64,000 nt of DNA, taken from NCBI GenBank assembly GCA_949358305.1, contig OX442318.1:1784501-1848500 (forward strand). The letters are read 5' to 3'. Source of the DNA: Strigamia acuminata (taxonomy: Eukaryota; Arthropoda; Chilopoda; Geophilomorpha; Linotaeniidae). Positions 56,801-64,000 of the stretch are shown here, piece after piece (position 1 is the first letter of the stretch; each line of letters starts with the position of its first letter). Below the pieces are notes generated by a model that did no database searches, was not told the origin of the DNA, and saw only the letters and a list, made by a program, of their open reading frames with translations. The position numbers and the translations under genes are program-made.

Positions 56801-59515
56801 AGTTGGTTCCCTTTGCTGAAATAACCACTTAAGAGATTGATGGTCGCTCTCGAGGTAGAATGGCATCATCTCGAGGTATGCGCGAAAGCGTTTGACACCC
56901 CAAACCGCGGCCAAACATTCAATTTCAGTTACCTTATAGTTTTTTTCAGCGCTGTTTAATGCGCGAGAGGCAAATGCGATTGGAATTCTCACACCTTCAT
57001 CATTAAGTTGCATTAAAGCAGCACCTAATCCAGAATAACTAGCATCGGTCTGCAGTATAAATGGTTTTTTCCAACTGGGAAAACGTCTTTTCAGTGTCGG
57101 TATCGCAATCTGGTCTTTCAGATATTCGAACGCTAATTGCTGCGCATCTGTCCAAATCCAAGTTGCGTCCTTTTTAAGCAATGGTCGGAAAACTTCGCTA
57201 ATTTTGGAAAAATTTGCAATGAATGATTGGTAATAACCTACCATGCCTTTAAATCGTTGTAATTCGCGCAAACTGGTTGGCGCGGGATAATTTTGAATAG
57301 CAACCACTTTCTTTGGATTTGGTGTAATCTGGCCAGATTCCACTATGTGTCCCAAAACCTCGAGTCTTTTTTGACAAAGCTCAGTCTTGTTGGCGTTCAT
57401 GGTGAATCCAGCGTTGAACAATTCCTCTAAAACGAGGCGCAAATGTTGCACGTGTTCCTCGAAAGTTCGGCTAAAAATAATCATGTCATCAATATACACA
57501 AATACAAATTTGTAAAGATACTTTGCAAGAGTCTTATTCATCGCTCGTTGGAGGGTAGCGGGTCCGTTGATAGGTCCGAAAGGCATGCGCACATATTCGA
57601 ATAAACCTCGATGTGTTATGAAAGCTAAATACCGTTCGTCACCTTTGCGCACGCCGATCTGATGGAAAGCTTTGCGTCCGTCGATTATTGAAAACCAATG
57701 CGCACCTCCCAAATAGGCAAAGATGTTATCAATGTCCGGAAGTGGGTAAACGTCCGGAATTGTTTGCGCATTAATGGGGCGAAAATCCATAGCAGTTCTC
57801 CATTCGCCTGTCTTCTTGGGTACGACGACTGGAGCAACGGCGCAATCACTTTGGGATCGCCGAATAATACCTTGCTGCAGCTTTTTGTCGATATATTTAT
57901 CAATTATCGCCTTTTTCGCAGGGTTTACCGGGCGCACAGGAACATGAATTGGACGAAAATCCGGTTTCAGGTTCACCTCGTACTCGGTGTTATTACATAA
58001 ACCAATTTCTTCACGAAAGATTTGCGAAATGGGCTGCAATGTTTTAATTAATAGTTTTATCTGTGGCACTGTTAATTGGTTCCATAACTGGTGGTAAATC
58101 CAATCTAAATCGGTCGGATCTCCACCAGGTTGGTACTGCAAAAAATTAATGTCATTAATGTTCATTTTAGAGTTATTCCCACCATTGTCAGGTTGCGCAA
58201 TCGAAAAGATGTTGATTTTCGACTCCTTCTTGGCATTGATGTCTTTAGCACGTTGCGCAACGAGTTGTTTGGCAATTGGCCGAATAACATTGATTTTTCG
58301 TCGTAAACGTCGTAATCGTCGGAACTGACTCAAAGTTAATTTACGTGAAATTGTCTTTTTTAAATTGGAGAGAATTTTAGAAGTTTCTTTCCTCTTTGGG
58401 GACCAAATATTCGACCATTTGCGTTGCGCACGATGTCGAACTTGTTTAACTCGATACTGCGCATCGTCATGTGGATACTCGAATATTTCTTGTTGCAAGG
58501 GTCTATGCGCCAGGAGGAGGCAGTTAATTTCACTCACCGGATCCGGTTTCCTTAGTATTTTCGTCGGAACGATCTCACCAATGGCCGCCGGCGGGTTGGA
58601 TGGATCCTGCGTTTCTTCTGGCGCAAATGGCAAAATCAGAATTGACTCTGACTTTTTTGCTTCTTCATAAGTCATGAATTTGCGAATCTCATTTGAGCCC
58701 ACCATGCTCCATTGCTGTCTCGCATGGTCGATGTCGATTCCGGCCGCTGTGCAGAAATCACGTCCAAGGAGCATATCCATTTTGGCATCGGGTAAAACCA
58801 TGCAAATGAATTTTATTATGCCTATTGGGGCGCGCAAAGCGAGCTGCATCGACTTGGTGGAATCTACTATGTCACCAGACGCGACCTGCACCCGCTCATG
58901 GAGATTCACGAAGTCTAAACCCATTTTTTCGTGTAGTTGTTGAAACACGTCCTCACTCATTACACACGTTTGTGCGCCTGAGTCCAGAAGCGCAGTACAA
59001 GCTACATTAGCCCAGGAAATCTTTACGCAAGGTGCTTTCTTGCACAAACGATCCCCGCGCGTTATCTCAATGATGGGTTCTTGAGTTTCTTTAAGCTCCT
59101 CTGGCGTTAACATTACGAAAGATACCTTCATAGGAGAGATCACTTCCTTTGGAGCCTCAGTCGTTGTTGCACTGGAAGTAGACTTAATTATTGGTAAAGT
59201 TTTAGTAATTTTACTCACTATTGTCACTTTCGGGTTTTTCTTCGAAATTACAGGTTGCAAATCTGTTAATTTCGGCAATTCGTCCTTTACAGCTTCAGGA
59301 ACGGCAGTCTGCAGATCTGACGCCTTTGTAGCTGATGTGATGATGGAAGATGATGAAGAAATAACACTACTTACAGGTTTATACTCTGAAAGAGTAATAA
59401 CAGTAGGAGATGTTGTTGAATTAACCTGTGAAGGATTGTCCTCTTTCAAGTTAATTAAAGGTGAAGCGCGTCGTTTGGATTTCAGACGTTTTGCGCGAAG
59501 GGCCGGTCGACTCAT
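53870..59515 (-). CDS. Gypsy pol (1881 aa)
   Basis: Protease LLDSGAQTC at about 177. Reverse transcriptase about 520-720 with YIDD near 675. RNase H with TDASYSG near 823. Integrase with the H..H..C..C finger (about 1505-1545), Asp in IYIDYYG near 1568, SDNAPAF near 1628 and Glu in AERLNQ near 1667. Between RNase H and integrase (about 975-1415) is a Pro-, Ser- and Lys/Arg-rich insertion of about 440 residues, with no domain I recognise. The frame is unbroken and about 500 residues longer than typical gypsy pol. Start is ATG within the gag stop (ATGA), implying re-initiation rather than classical frameshifting. No chromodomain seen. Confidence 0.92.
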   Translation of the reverse strand: MSRPALRAKRLKSKRRASPLINLKEDNPSQVNSTTSPTVITLSEYKPVSSVISSSSSIITSATKASDLQTAVPEAVKDELPKLTDLQPVISKKNPKVTIVSKITKTLPIIKSTSSATTTEAPKEVISPMKVSFVMLTPEELKETQEPIIEITRGDRLCKKAPCVKISWANVACTALLDSGAQTCVMSEDVFQQLHEKMGLDFVNLHERVQVASGDIVDSTKSMQLALRAPIGIIKFICMVLPDAKMDMLLGRDFCTAAGIDIDHARQQWSMVGSNEIRKFMTYEEAKKSESILILPFAPEETQDPSNPPAAIGEIVPTKILRKPDPVSEINCLLLAHRPLQQEIFEYPHDDAQYRVKQVRHRAQRKWSNIWSPKRKETSKILSNLKKTISRKLTLSQFRRLRRLRRKINVIRPIAKQLVAQRAKDINAKKESKINIFSIAQPDNGGNNSKMNINDINFLQYQPGGDPTDLDWIYHQLWNQLTVPQIKLLIKTLQPISQIFREEIGLCNNTEYEVNLKPDFRPIHVPVRPVNPAKKAIIDKYIDKKLQQGIIRRSQSDCAVAPVVVPKKTGEWRTAMDFRPINAQTIPDVYPLPDIDNIFAYLGGAHWFSIIDGRKAFHQIGVRKGDERYLAFITHRGLFEYVRMPFGPINGPATLQRAMNKTLAKYLYKFVFVYIDDMIIFSRTFEEHVQHLRLVLEELFNAGFTMNANKTELCQKRLEVLGHIVESGQITPNPKKVVAIQNYPAPTSLRELQRFKGMVGYYQSFIANFSKISEVFRPLLKKDATWIWTDAQQLAFEYLKDQIAIPTLKRRFPSWKKPFILQTDASYSGLGAALMQLNDEGVRIPIAFASRALNSAEKNYKVTEIECLAAVWGVKRFRAYLEMMPFYLESDHQSLKWLFQQREPTGRLARWVLSLSDYKFTFLHCSGCKNKVADALSRAPVDPPEVDDEDDSPEVDEACYLAYFDDCNEWPALNIIKELPKDINLQFRKLFKFKFKKVPLIAASSPTKKKNKKKSLIPRPTGKGKVTGNAPTSGAQIPSSTGVATPPTRAPPVIIPPVTPAPVVQPTATPNASVPVAQPTSQVKTPNSSPVRVSVPLRTRRQRSLIPILIKKRGRPRKINIVPILSPRAKRAIATRTRARLKDPSLIPKTPPWLPPRYAGTIKQWTFPKLLKSQQVGRLKAVRRKSAIPSHVVKPKPKSVLIPPPLPIPTPPATPISIPIPSSVPPSAIIPTKIPAPVNPSSFRQKTTSAPPQLPTPGTLVDKIRRNFRRITGVPAPIIQSDSHRRPIPRPSPEIPDLPTPSPTPSIPITDFPVISPRQHSEPVTYDNAAGPSGQQRPEGYTSDPDSDSTSSEDSFGPIRDMSPPTRNYYAPPTSARRTPSRLRPRRERTVIEDSRTEAEKQAELEHDPPIEHPPFELLPTAAEIIAAQRQDPWSRELIFYLTAQMLPLDPDEAAKIVTDAQDFGMYKEMLCRFPPVHINEIRKRRQIYLPFELRERYFRAMHYPPVVGHMGQERTLHRIKSRVFWPKMREDIRTWIQVCEACQRAKPLNRLPYGKMIMSRSRHLFSAIYIDYYGKKPRSTEGHCYAFVMVDSASRWLDVRLTENSNIATTVKQIQKFCKRWGFPKIIISDNAPAFRSPEFRSQIQQLGAINRYTAAYHPQGNIAERLNQSLKNCILAYIDDDHTRWDVNIGYFVLAINSAYQISLKYSPFKMVTGQEARFPGDLDSDTDDGEPLPPVEAENLHEHMRRMRESAINNLRESQIRHKKWFDLKRRPHDFRPGDWVTLRNRQPSSADKQFAAGLRQRTEGVYIIHRLVGPNTVILMDENGQKTQPYNVVELRHWFFAEANFLTLKDVEIIDKHVEIFTVNTLDIFSAYFLSFK

Positions 59516-61482
59516 TTGCGGCCTGGTTCCACCGGCTTCCCGAACTTCAGGCCTTCGGAGTTTTCCGGTCTCCTAAATGGCTGGTAACATATAGGGCACA
59601 ACGGATGCCAAGTTGCTGAATCGACCAAATACCACCAATCCTTCGGTGTTTTCCTCCAGGCTGTACCTTTCTCAGGACATTTGACAGTTAATGGTGGTTT
59701 CGGCGCTGGTGGAAACGTGACAATTGACGTAGAGCACACATGGTCCTTTGGGACGTCCGCTGGAGGCGTCAGAGTAGCTAAATTTATTTTAATTGTTGCC
59801 TTCTGAGCCGCCTCGGCGACTGTGCTCTTCTTAATTTCAGGTTCAGCATCCGTGTCGCTGCTACTACTACTCGTATCGAGTTCCTGCGCAGGTAGAGATT
59901 GTTCTGGTCTCGCCTGCACTGCAGCTAACTCGATTAAGAATTGTTTTCGATACCTCGCAAAACGTTTGACGTCCTGGGACACGAGAGATTTGACATCATC
60001 GTCTCCTTTGGACTTCTCCGCAGCCTTGAGCACTGTGGGGCGTTGCGCATCACGCAGAGAGGGCATTCGTTGATCAGCCATACCCAGATCTTTGTATTCG
60101 TCTGCTCGAATGGTGTCCAGCTGTAGACGATTGTCGATGTCGTTTCCTCTTTGGATCGCCTCGTCCAGCGAGTTTACGTTCCATGCGCGCAAGAGATGAA
60201 CAACCTCGGTTTGCATCATGTTCTGAGCTTTCTCCCATTGGAGCTCTGGGTCGGTATATCCTGCAACTTGAAGATAATATACAATCTCACTTAAAAATGA
60301 CATCGTAGACTCTCCATTTCGCTGCTTTCGCTTGGATAGCTTCACATTGGCCGCTGCCGAATTCATGGCGAAAGCTCGTCGAAATAAAATCTCAAAGTCC
60401 TCCCATGTTTTTGGTTTTGGTTTTAGTGATAGCCACCATCGCTGCGCTCTTCCACGCGTTGCTTGAATGACAAATACTTTTAAATATTCATCCACCGGGG
60501 CCTGCATAGAATACATGTGCGCGTACAAATGCGCAAGAAAAAGATTAATGTAATCAAGATCAGCTTTATCTGGATCAAATAAAGGTGGTTTTCCAGGCTT
60601 GAAACAATTTTTATCTTTACTTGTATGTTGCGCTCTTACTGACGGCAGTGACAACTTTGCCTTGGTGTCGGATCTGTCCCGAGGATATCCCATCTTGGAG
60701 TATAGCATCGAGCTCATTAAATCTCGATTTGCTCGTGTTGTTGAATCCAATTGAGCAGGTTCCTGTGATGGAGCCTGGGTATAGATTGTTGCCATCGCCG
60801 GCATTGGCGGCGTGGTTGTTGTGTAAACAATTTGCGCAGCCTGCGCGGACGTTCTCGTCTGCTGGCCTCGATGTTCAACTTCCCGATGCTGGTGCGGACA
60901 TGCCGTGGGAAGTCCTAAATCATATGGTGCCGAGGTGCCTTTAACTCTTATGGAGCCATGCGAGGATCCACCGTCTAGAGACCGTGCGGTCCCTGTTCGT
61001 AGAGAGCGAGGGCCTTGTTGGAATATTTCGCGAATCTCATTTACTAGACCTCGTGTTTGAGCATAGTATTGGTTGCGCAAGTCGGACATCAGCAAACCTT
61101 CCGTATTTAATGTGACGGGGTCTACTAAAGCTCTAGGCTGAGTCGAATCGAAAAAAGATGGCGCCGCCAAAAAGTCAGCGGGTGTTGACGTGGCAAAATT
61201 TACTTGAGGTTGCGCTCGTGAATTTGCAACAGCCATTGTCATGATATGATTTGATGGGGCTGGCTGTTGTTGCGCAATACTCACAAGCGTTTCCTGTTGT
61301 TCGATACGATTTCTTCGTAATTGGTCGTGTTGCTGCCACTCTCGAAATTCCCTTTCTTCTTCCCGGCGAACACCACTCCTCCGTTCGGACTGTTGCCATT
61401 CCTGCTCCATTTCTAGCTCACTGAAATCAAATGGATCGCGCGTGACGGGACGAATTCCGTCACCTCCCAACTGTCTCGACAT
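59512..61482 (-). CDS. Gypsy gag (656 aa)
   Basis: The region at about 300-440 has retrotransposon Gag features: FLAHLYAHM, then RAQRWWLSL and a helical segment to LLRAWNV. The N-terminus is Gln/Arg/Glu-rich and low complexity. No classic CCHC knuckle; instead HPLCPICYQPF near residue 635 may be a different metal-binding end. Forms the particle shell. The stop codon overlaps the pol start as ATGA. Confidence 0.88.
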   Translation of the reverse strand: MSRQLGGDGIRPVTRDPFDFSELEMEQEWQQSERRSGVRREEEREFREWQQHDQLRRNRIEQQETLVSIAQQQPAPSNHIMTMAVANSRAQPQVNFATSTPADFLAAPSFFDSTQPRALVDPVTLNTEGLLMSDLRNQYYAQTRGLVNEIREIFQQGPRSLRTGTARSLDGGSSHGSIRVKGTSAPYDLGLPTACPHQHREVEHRGQQTRTSAQAAQIVYTTTTPPMPAMATIYTQAPSQEPAQLDSTTRANRDLMSSMLYSKMGYPRDRSDTKAKLSLPSVRAQHTSKDKNCFKPGKPPLFDPDKADLDYINLFLAHLYAHMYSMQAPVDEYLKVFVIQATRGRAQRWWLSLKPKPKTWEDFEILFRRAFAMNSAAANVKLSKRKQRNGESTMSFLSEIVYYLQVAGYTDPELQWEKAQNMMQTEVVHLLRAWNVNSLDEAIQRGNDIDNRLQLDTIRADEYKDLGMADQRMPSLRDAQRPTVLKAAEKSKGDDDVKSLVSQDVKRFARYRKQFLIELAAVQARPEQSLPAQELDTSSSSSDTDAEPEIKKSTVAEAAQKATIKINLATLTPPADVPKDHVCSTSIVTFPPAPKPPLTVKCPEKGTAWRKTPKDWWYLVDSATWHPLCPICYQPFRRPENSEGLKFGKPVEPGRK

Positions 61483-61562
61483 GATGAAGAAAATGTGAAA
61501 TGATTAAATAAATAACTCAAAAAACTAACCTTTTCGCGCGTTTAAGCCTTATAGGTGAGAGC

Positions 61563-61584
61563 GAATCCTGTCAGGCTCGCCATG
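61563..61584 (-). promoter_or_regulatory. Gypsy primer-binding site
   Basis: Just inside the 5' LTR the minus strand reads TGGCGAGCCTGACAGGATTC. It starts with the TGG expected opposite a tRNA CCA end, and its complement contains a T-arm-like GAATCC. I could not name the tRNA. Confidence 0.6.
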
Positions 61585-61586
61585 TT

Positions 61587-62258
61587 TGTTACGAATCAAC
61601 TTAGATGTTTAATTGATTTGATCTGAATTTACGCGCAAAGTGATGTTAGCGCAAATCAGCGGGCAAAGTTCGTAGATTTACTCTGTTTGTGCCATCGTCA
61701 TATGCGGATATCGGACGGTGAATAAACCTAACTCGCTGTAACACACATTATTTATATTCGACGGGCTCAATCTCACGTTGTGGGTCTTTACGTTTAAAAA
61801 GAATGAGTATGCGCAGTGATATTCGTATGCGGGTGGGCGTAGGATGTCACAGGCATGCGAAGGGATAAAAGGTGGGCAAAAAGAGGCGCTATTAAGTGTT
61901 AAATTAGAAGGGGCGCGTGTTAAAGCGCAAAATAAAGATTGACAAACTCAATTCAATCTAAGAGGTGTTAACTCGTTGAGAGAAGTATGAGAAGTGTGGA
62001 TTATGGATAAAAGTAGTGACCAGGTAAACATGAGTCATGTGACCAGGTCGATTGGAGTGGGTGAGGGGGTGGAAGGTATAAAATAAGGTTAATTGTTGGA
62101 AATAATAAGATGCGCGCAATGAAGCTGCGCATATATTTAGAGATGAATCATCGATGTTAGATGAAAAGAAAGATTGGGAAAAAATAAGAAAACTTAAATT
62201 TGGGTCAGTCTAAGTTAGAAATGAATAAAAAAGAAGGGTGGGTAACCTGCCCGTGACA
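61587..62258 (-). repeat. 5' LTR of gypsy element (672 bp)
   Basis: Same 672 bp as the 3' LTR. Contains several ATGCGC/TGCGCA motifs shared with the body. Confidence 0.93.
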
Positions 62259-62262
62259 TCTT

Positions 62263-64000
62263 GTTCTATTTTTAATTTGTTTGATTATTTTAATGATTGA
62301 AATGATGTAAGTTTATTTCTTTTCTATAAAAAAATGTTTTTTAAAATCATAAAATATTGTTTTATGCTGGTTTTATTTCTAAATACATGTTTGTTCAGAT
62401 TGTTGAGTTTATTTGTTTATTTGTTATTTGTTTGTTTTTAAGATTGTGGATTATAGATGATATGCACAAGTTGTTTTTCGTTTATTTCCTAGAATTGATC
62501 AAATCATGAGTGATTATGGCATTCTAGCTCGTTTTCTTTTTGAATCAATTTCCAGTTGAGTGTTTTTCTTTTCTGTTTTTGTCTACAGGTGGCGGCACTA
62601 CGCCTTCAAAGCTGAGCTGGAATTGGTATTTTCTAGCACAGTTTTTAGAAAATGGCGACAGACCGGATCATTCGTTTCCTTCCACTTCGCCAGTGTGATG
62701 AATGGACGTGATTCGATAAATCGAATAACGATGACACGTTGAAGATGCGCCGACCCTCAGAAGCCAACCAATTTGTGAACATCTGTGTTAACAAATTGGC
62801 CATTTTAAGTTCAAATTTGGCATTCACCTTAGCACCATCAGCAATTTTGAGATTTGTGTAGAAAATGTCTGACATAAACGGCCATTTTCGAGTCTACATC
62901 ATTTCGGATTAAATCGGGCCAGTTTGAACAGTGCCGGATGAGTGAGTGAGTGATCTTAATTATATCGAATCAATTAATTAACTAGAATTTAATCTAAACT
63001 TTTCAGAGAAACTTGTTCGTGCTCCGCTGCTCGTTCAGTGACGAGGTCTCGACGTAGACAGATCGAGGTTCGTTGAAATGAAGGAAGATTTTTTTTTGGA
63101 TTTCTAACGACGAATGTGGAAATGATGAGAATTTGATTAAATGGTGCAAATAAGGTCTTAAGCAAATGACCATCAATGTTTTGATCGGATGGTATGGAGT
63201 TTTTTTTATGAACAAAAGAAAATTTAAATCTGAAAATTAAATTTAGCACCGCAATTTGAACTGCATGTGCTGCAAGTTTTGGCCGCCCAAATCAACTCGA
63301 TAAAACGAGGCAGTTTTTTAATGGTTTATCTTTGAGCTTTCGCTTCGGGACGTTTGAGGAGATTATTCGGTGTTTGTAGTTTTGTATCGAAGCGTTTAGT
63401 GATTTGTGTGAAAATCTTGTCTCGTGGCGACAAAGACTTTTGCTTGCAAACTAATCTTTGTTTTCTCTATTTGTAGTTGATGGTGTGAATTATCGAGCAT
63501 AATTCGGCGAAAAAAACCATTAGGAAATATTTGTGACGAGACACGAGATGGACACAATGAAATTTTATATTTTTGGTTGAGGAGTTGACGCTCAGGCTGG
63601 CAAATTTCAGCAATTCAGACGAGGTAAATTTTTTTAATTTTTTACTTTTTTACATTATCTGTTTTCTGTTATGATACAGTGGAAACAGAATTGGTGAAAA
63701 CCAGTTTTATTACGGAATTTATCTGTGCATTGTGTGAATGGAACACATTGAGGTGGTCATTCAAAACTGCCATTTTTGTCAGCAATTACAATTTTGGTTT
63801 TTCGTTTGTTACATTTGTTTAATGTACACAAAGCAAAGAAGATGATCTGAGTTGGGTATGCACCAGTTTTAGATTGATTTAAGTTGCTTGATATTAGCTG
63901 AACCACCTATAATTTTAATTAATTGGTGAAAATCGGTAAATATTTTGAAAAATTATTTTCAATCACCAAAAACGCGATGAATATGACTCAAAATCAAAGA
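62263..64000. other. Right flank of gypsy element; no gene supported
   Basis: T-rich start. A segment after TTTTTGTCTACAG (62589) is open for about 50 codons to a TGA, and 63580-63635 ends in a GAG/GTAAAT donor and resembles 9190-9230. So plus-strand exons of an array-associated gene are possible but unproved. Confidence 0.35.

Larger units (their letters stand above)
50381..62258 (-). mobile_element. Complete Ty3/gypsy retrotransposon, 11,878 bp
   Basis: 672-bp LTRs at both ends (TGTTACG..GTGACA), equal in length and, by eye, in sequence. 4-bp target duplication TCTT (50377-50380, 62259-62262). Minus-strand order: 5' LTR, primer site, gag, pol, an unusual 2.8-kb tail with a small ORF and inverted repeats, polypurine tract, 3' LTR. 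Very young insertion. Larger than usual gypsy elements; no env recognised. Confidence 0.95.

Overview
This is AT-rich, repeat-dense DNA from an animal. The only host gene family I can recognise is DEG/ENaC (amiloride-sensitive sodium channel superfamily), found only in metazoans. Spliced genes with short introns, and the mix of Tc1/mariner, hAT, piggyBac-like, Ty1/copia and Ty3/gypsy elements, suggest an invertebrate, most likely an arthropod. I cannot place it more closely.

Left half (1 to about 37.5 kb): a tandem array of DEG/ENaC genes, all on the minus strand. Two are complete in their recognisable parts (10636-18213 and 24592-32331). A third runs off the left edge (1-4951). Joining exons by splice sites and phase gives one continuous reading frame of about 805 codons. 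It holds TWO complete DEG/ENaC subunits in series: TM1, ectodomain and TM2 of domain 1, a short basic linker, then TM1, ectodomain and TM2 of domain 2. The junction lies inside a single 814-nt exon, kept at the same length and phase in both complete genes. A natural covalent concatemer of a normally trimeric channel subunit is the most interesting thing here.

Bases 1-10276 recur at 13263-23538 with no difference that I saw, including a run of exactly 29 C. The DNA between and after the two copies is clearly diverged. This is either a very recent duplication or conversion, or an assembly artefact. The third gene (24.6-32.3 kb) is older, and comparing it with the others shows empty and filled sites for about a dozen small transposons.

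Middle (32.3-50.4 kb): upstream flank of the array plus decayed units: a relic last exon at 37.4 kb and relic exons with stop codons at 49.85-50.29 kb. Insertions include a hAT-like and a piggyBac-like element, an intact copia element with identical LTRs (40080-44743), a fold-back element with 8-bp target duplications that encodes a PHD finger (45634-47776), and a dead Tc1 element (48214-49826).

Right (50.4-64 kb): a complete Ty3/gypsy element of 11,878 bp (50381-62258, minus strand) with 672-bp LTRs, gag, and a pol that starts inside the gag stop codon. Its pol has a long Pro/basic-rich insertion before integrase. An extra small ORF between perfect 163-bp inverted repeats lies downstream. 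The last 1.7 kb has no gene I can support.
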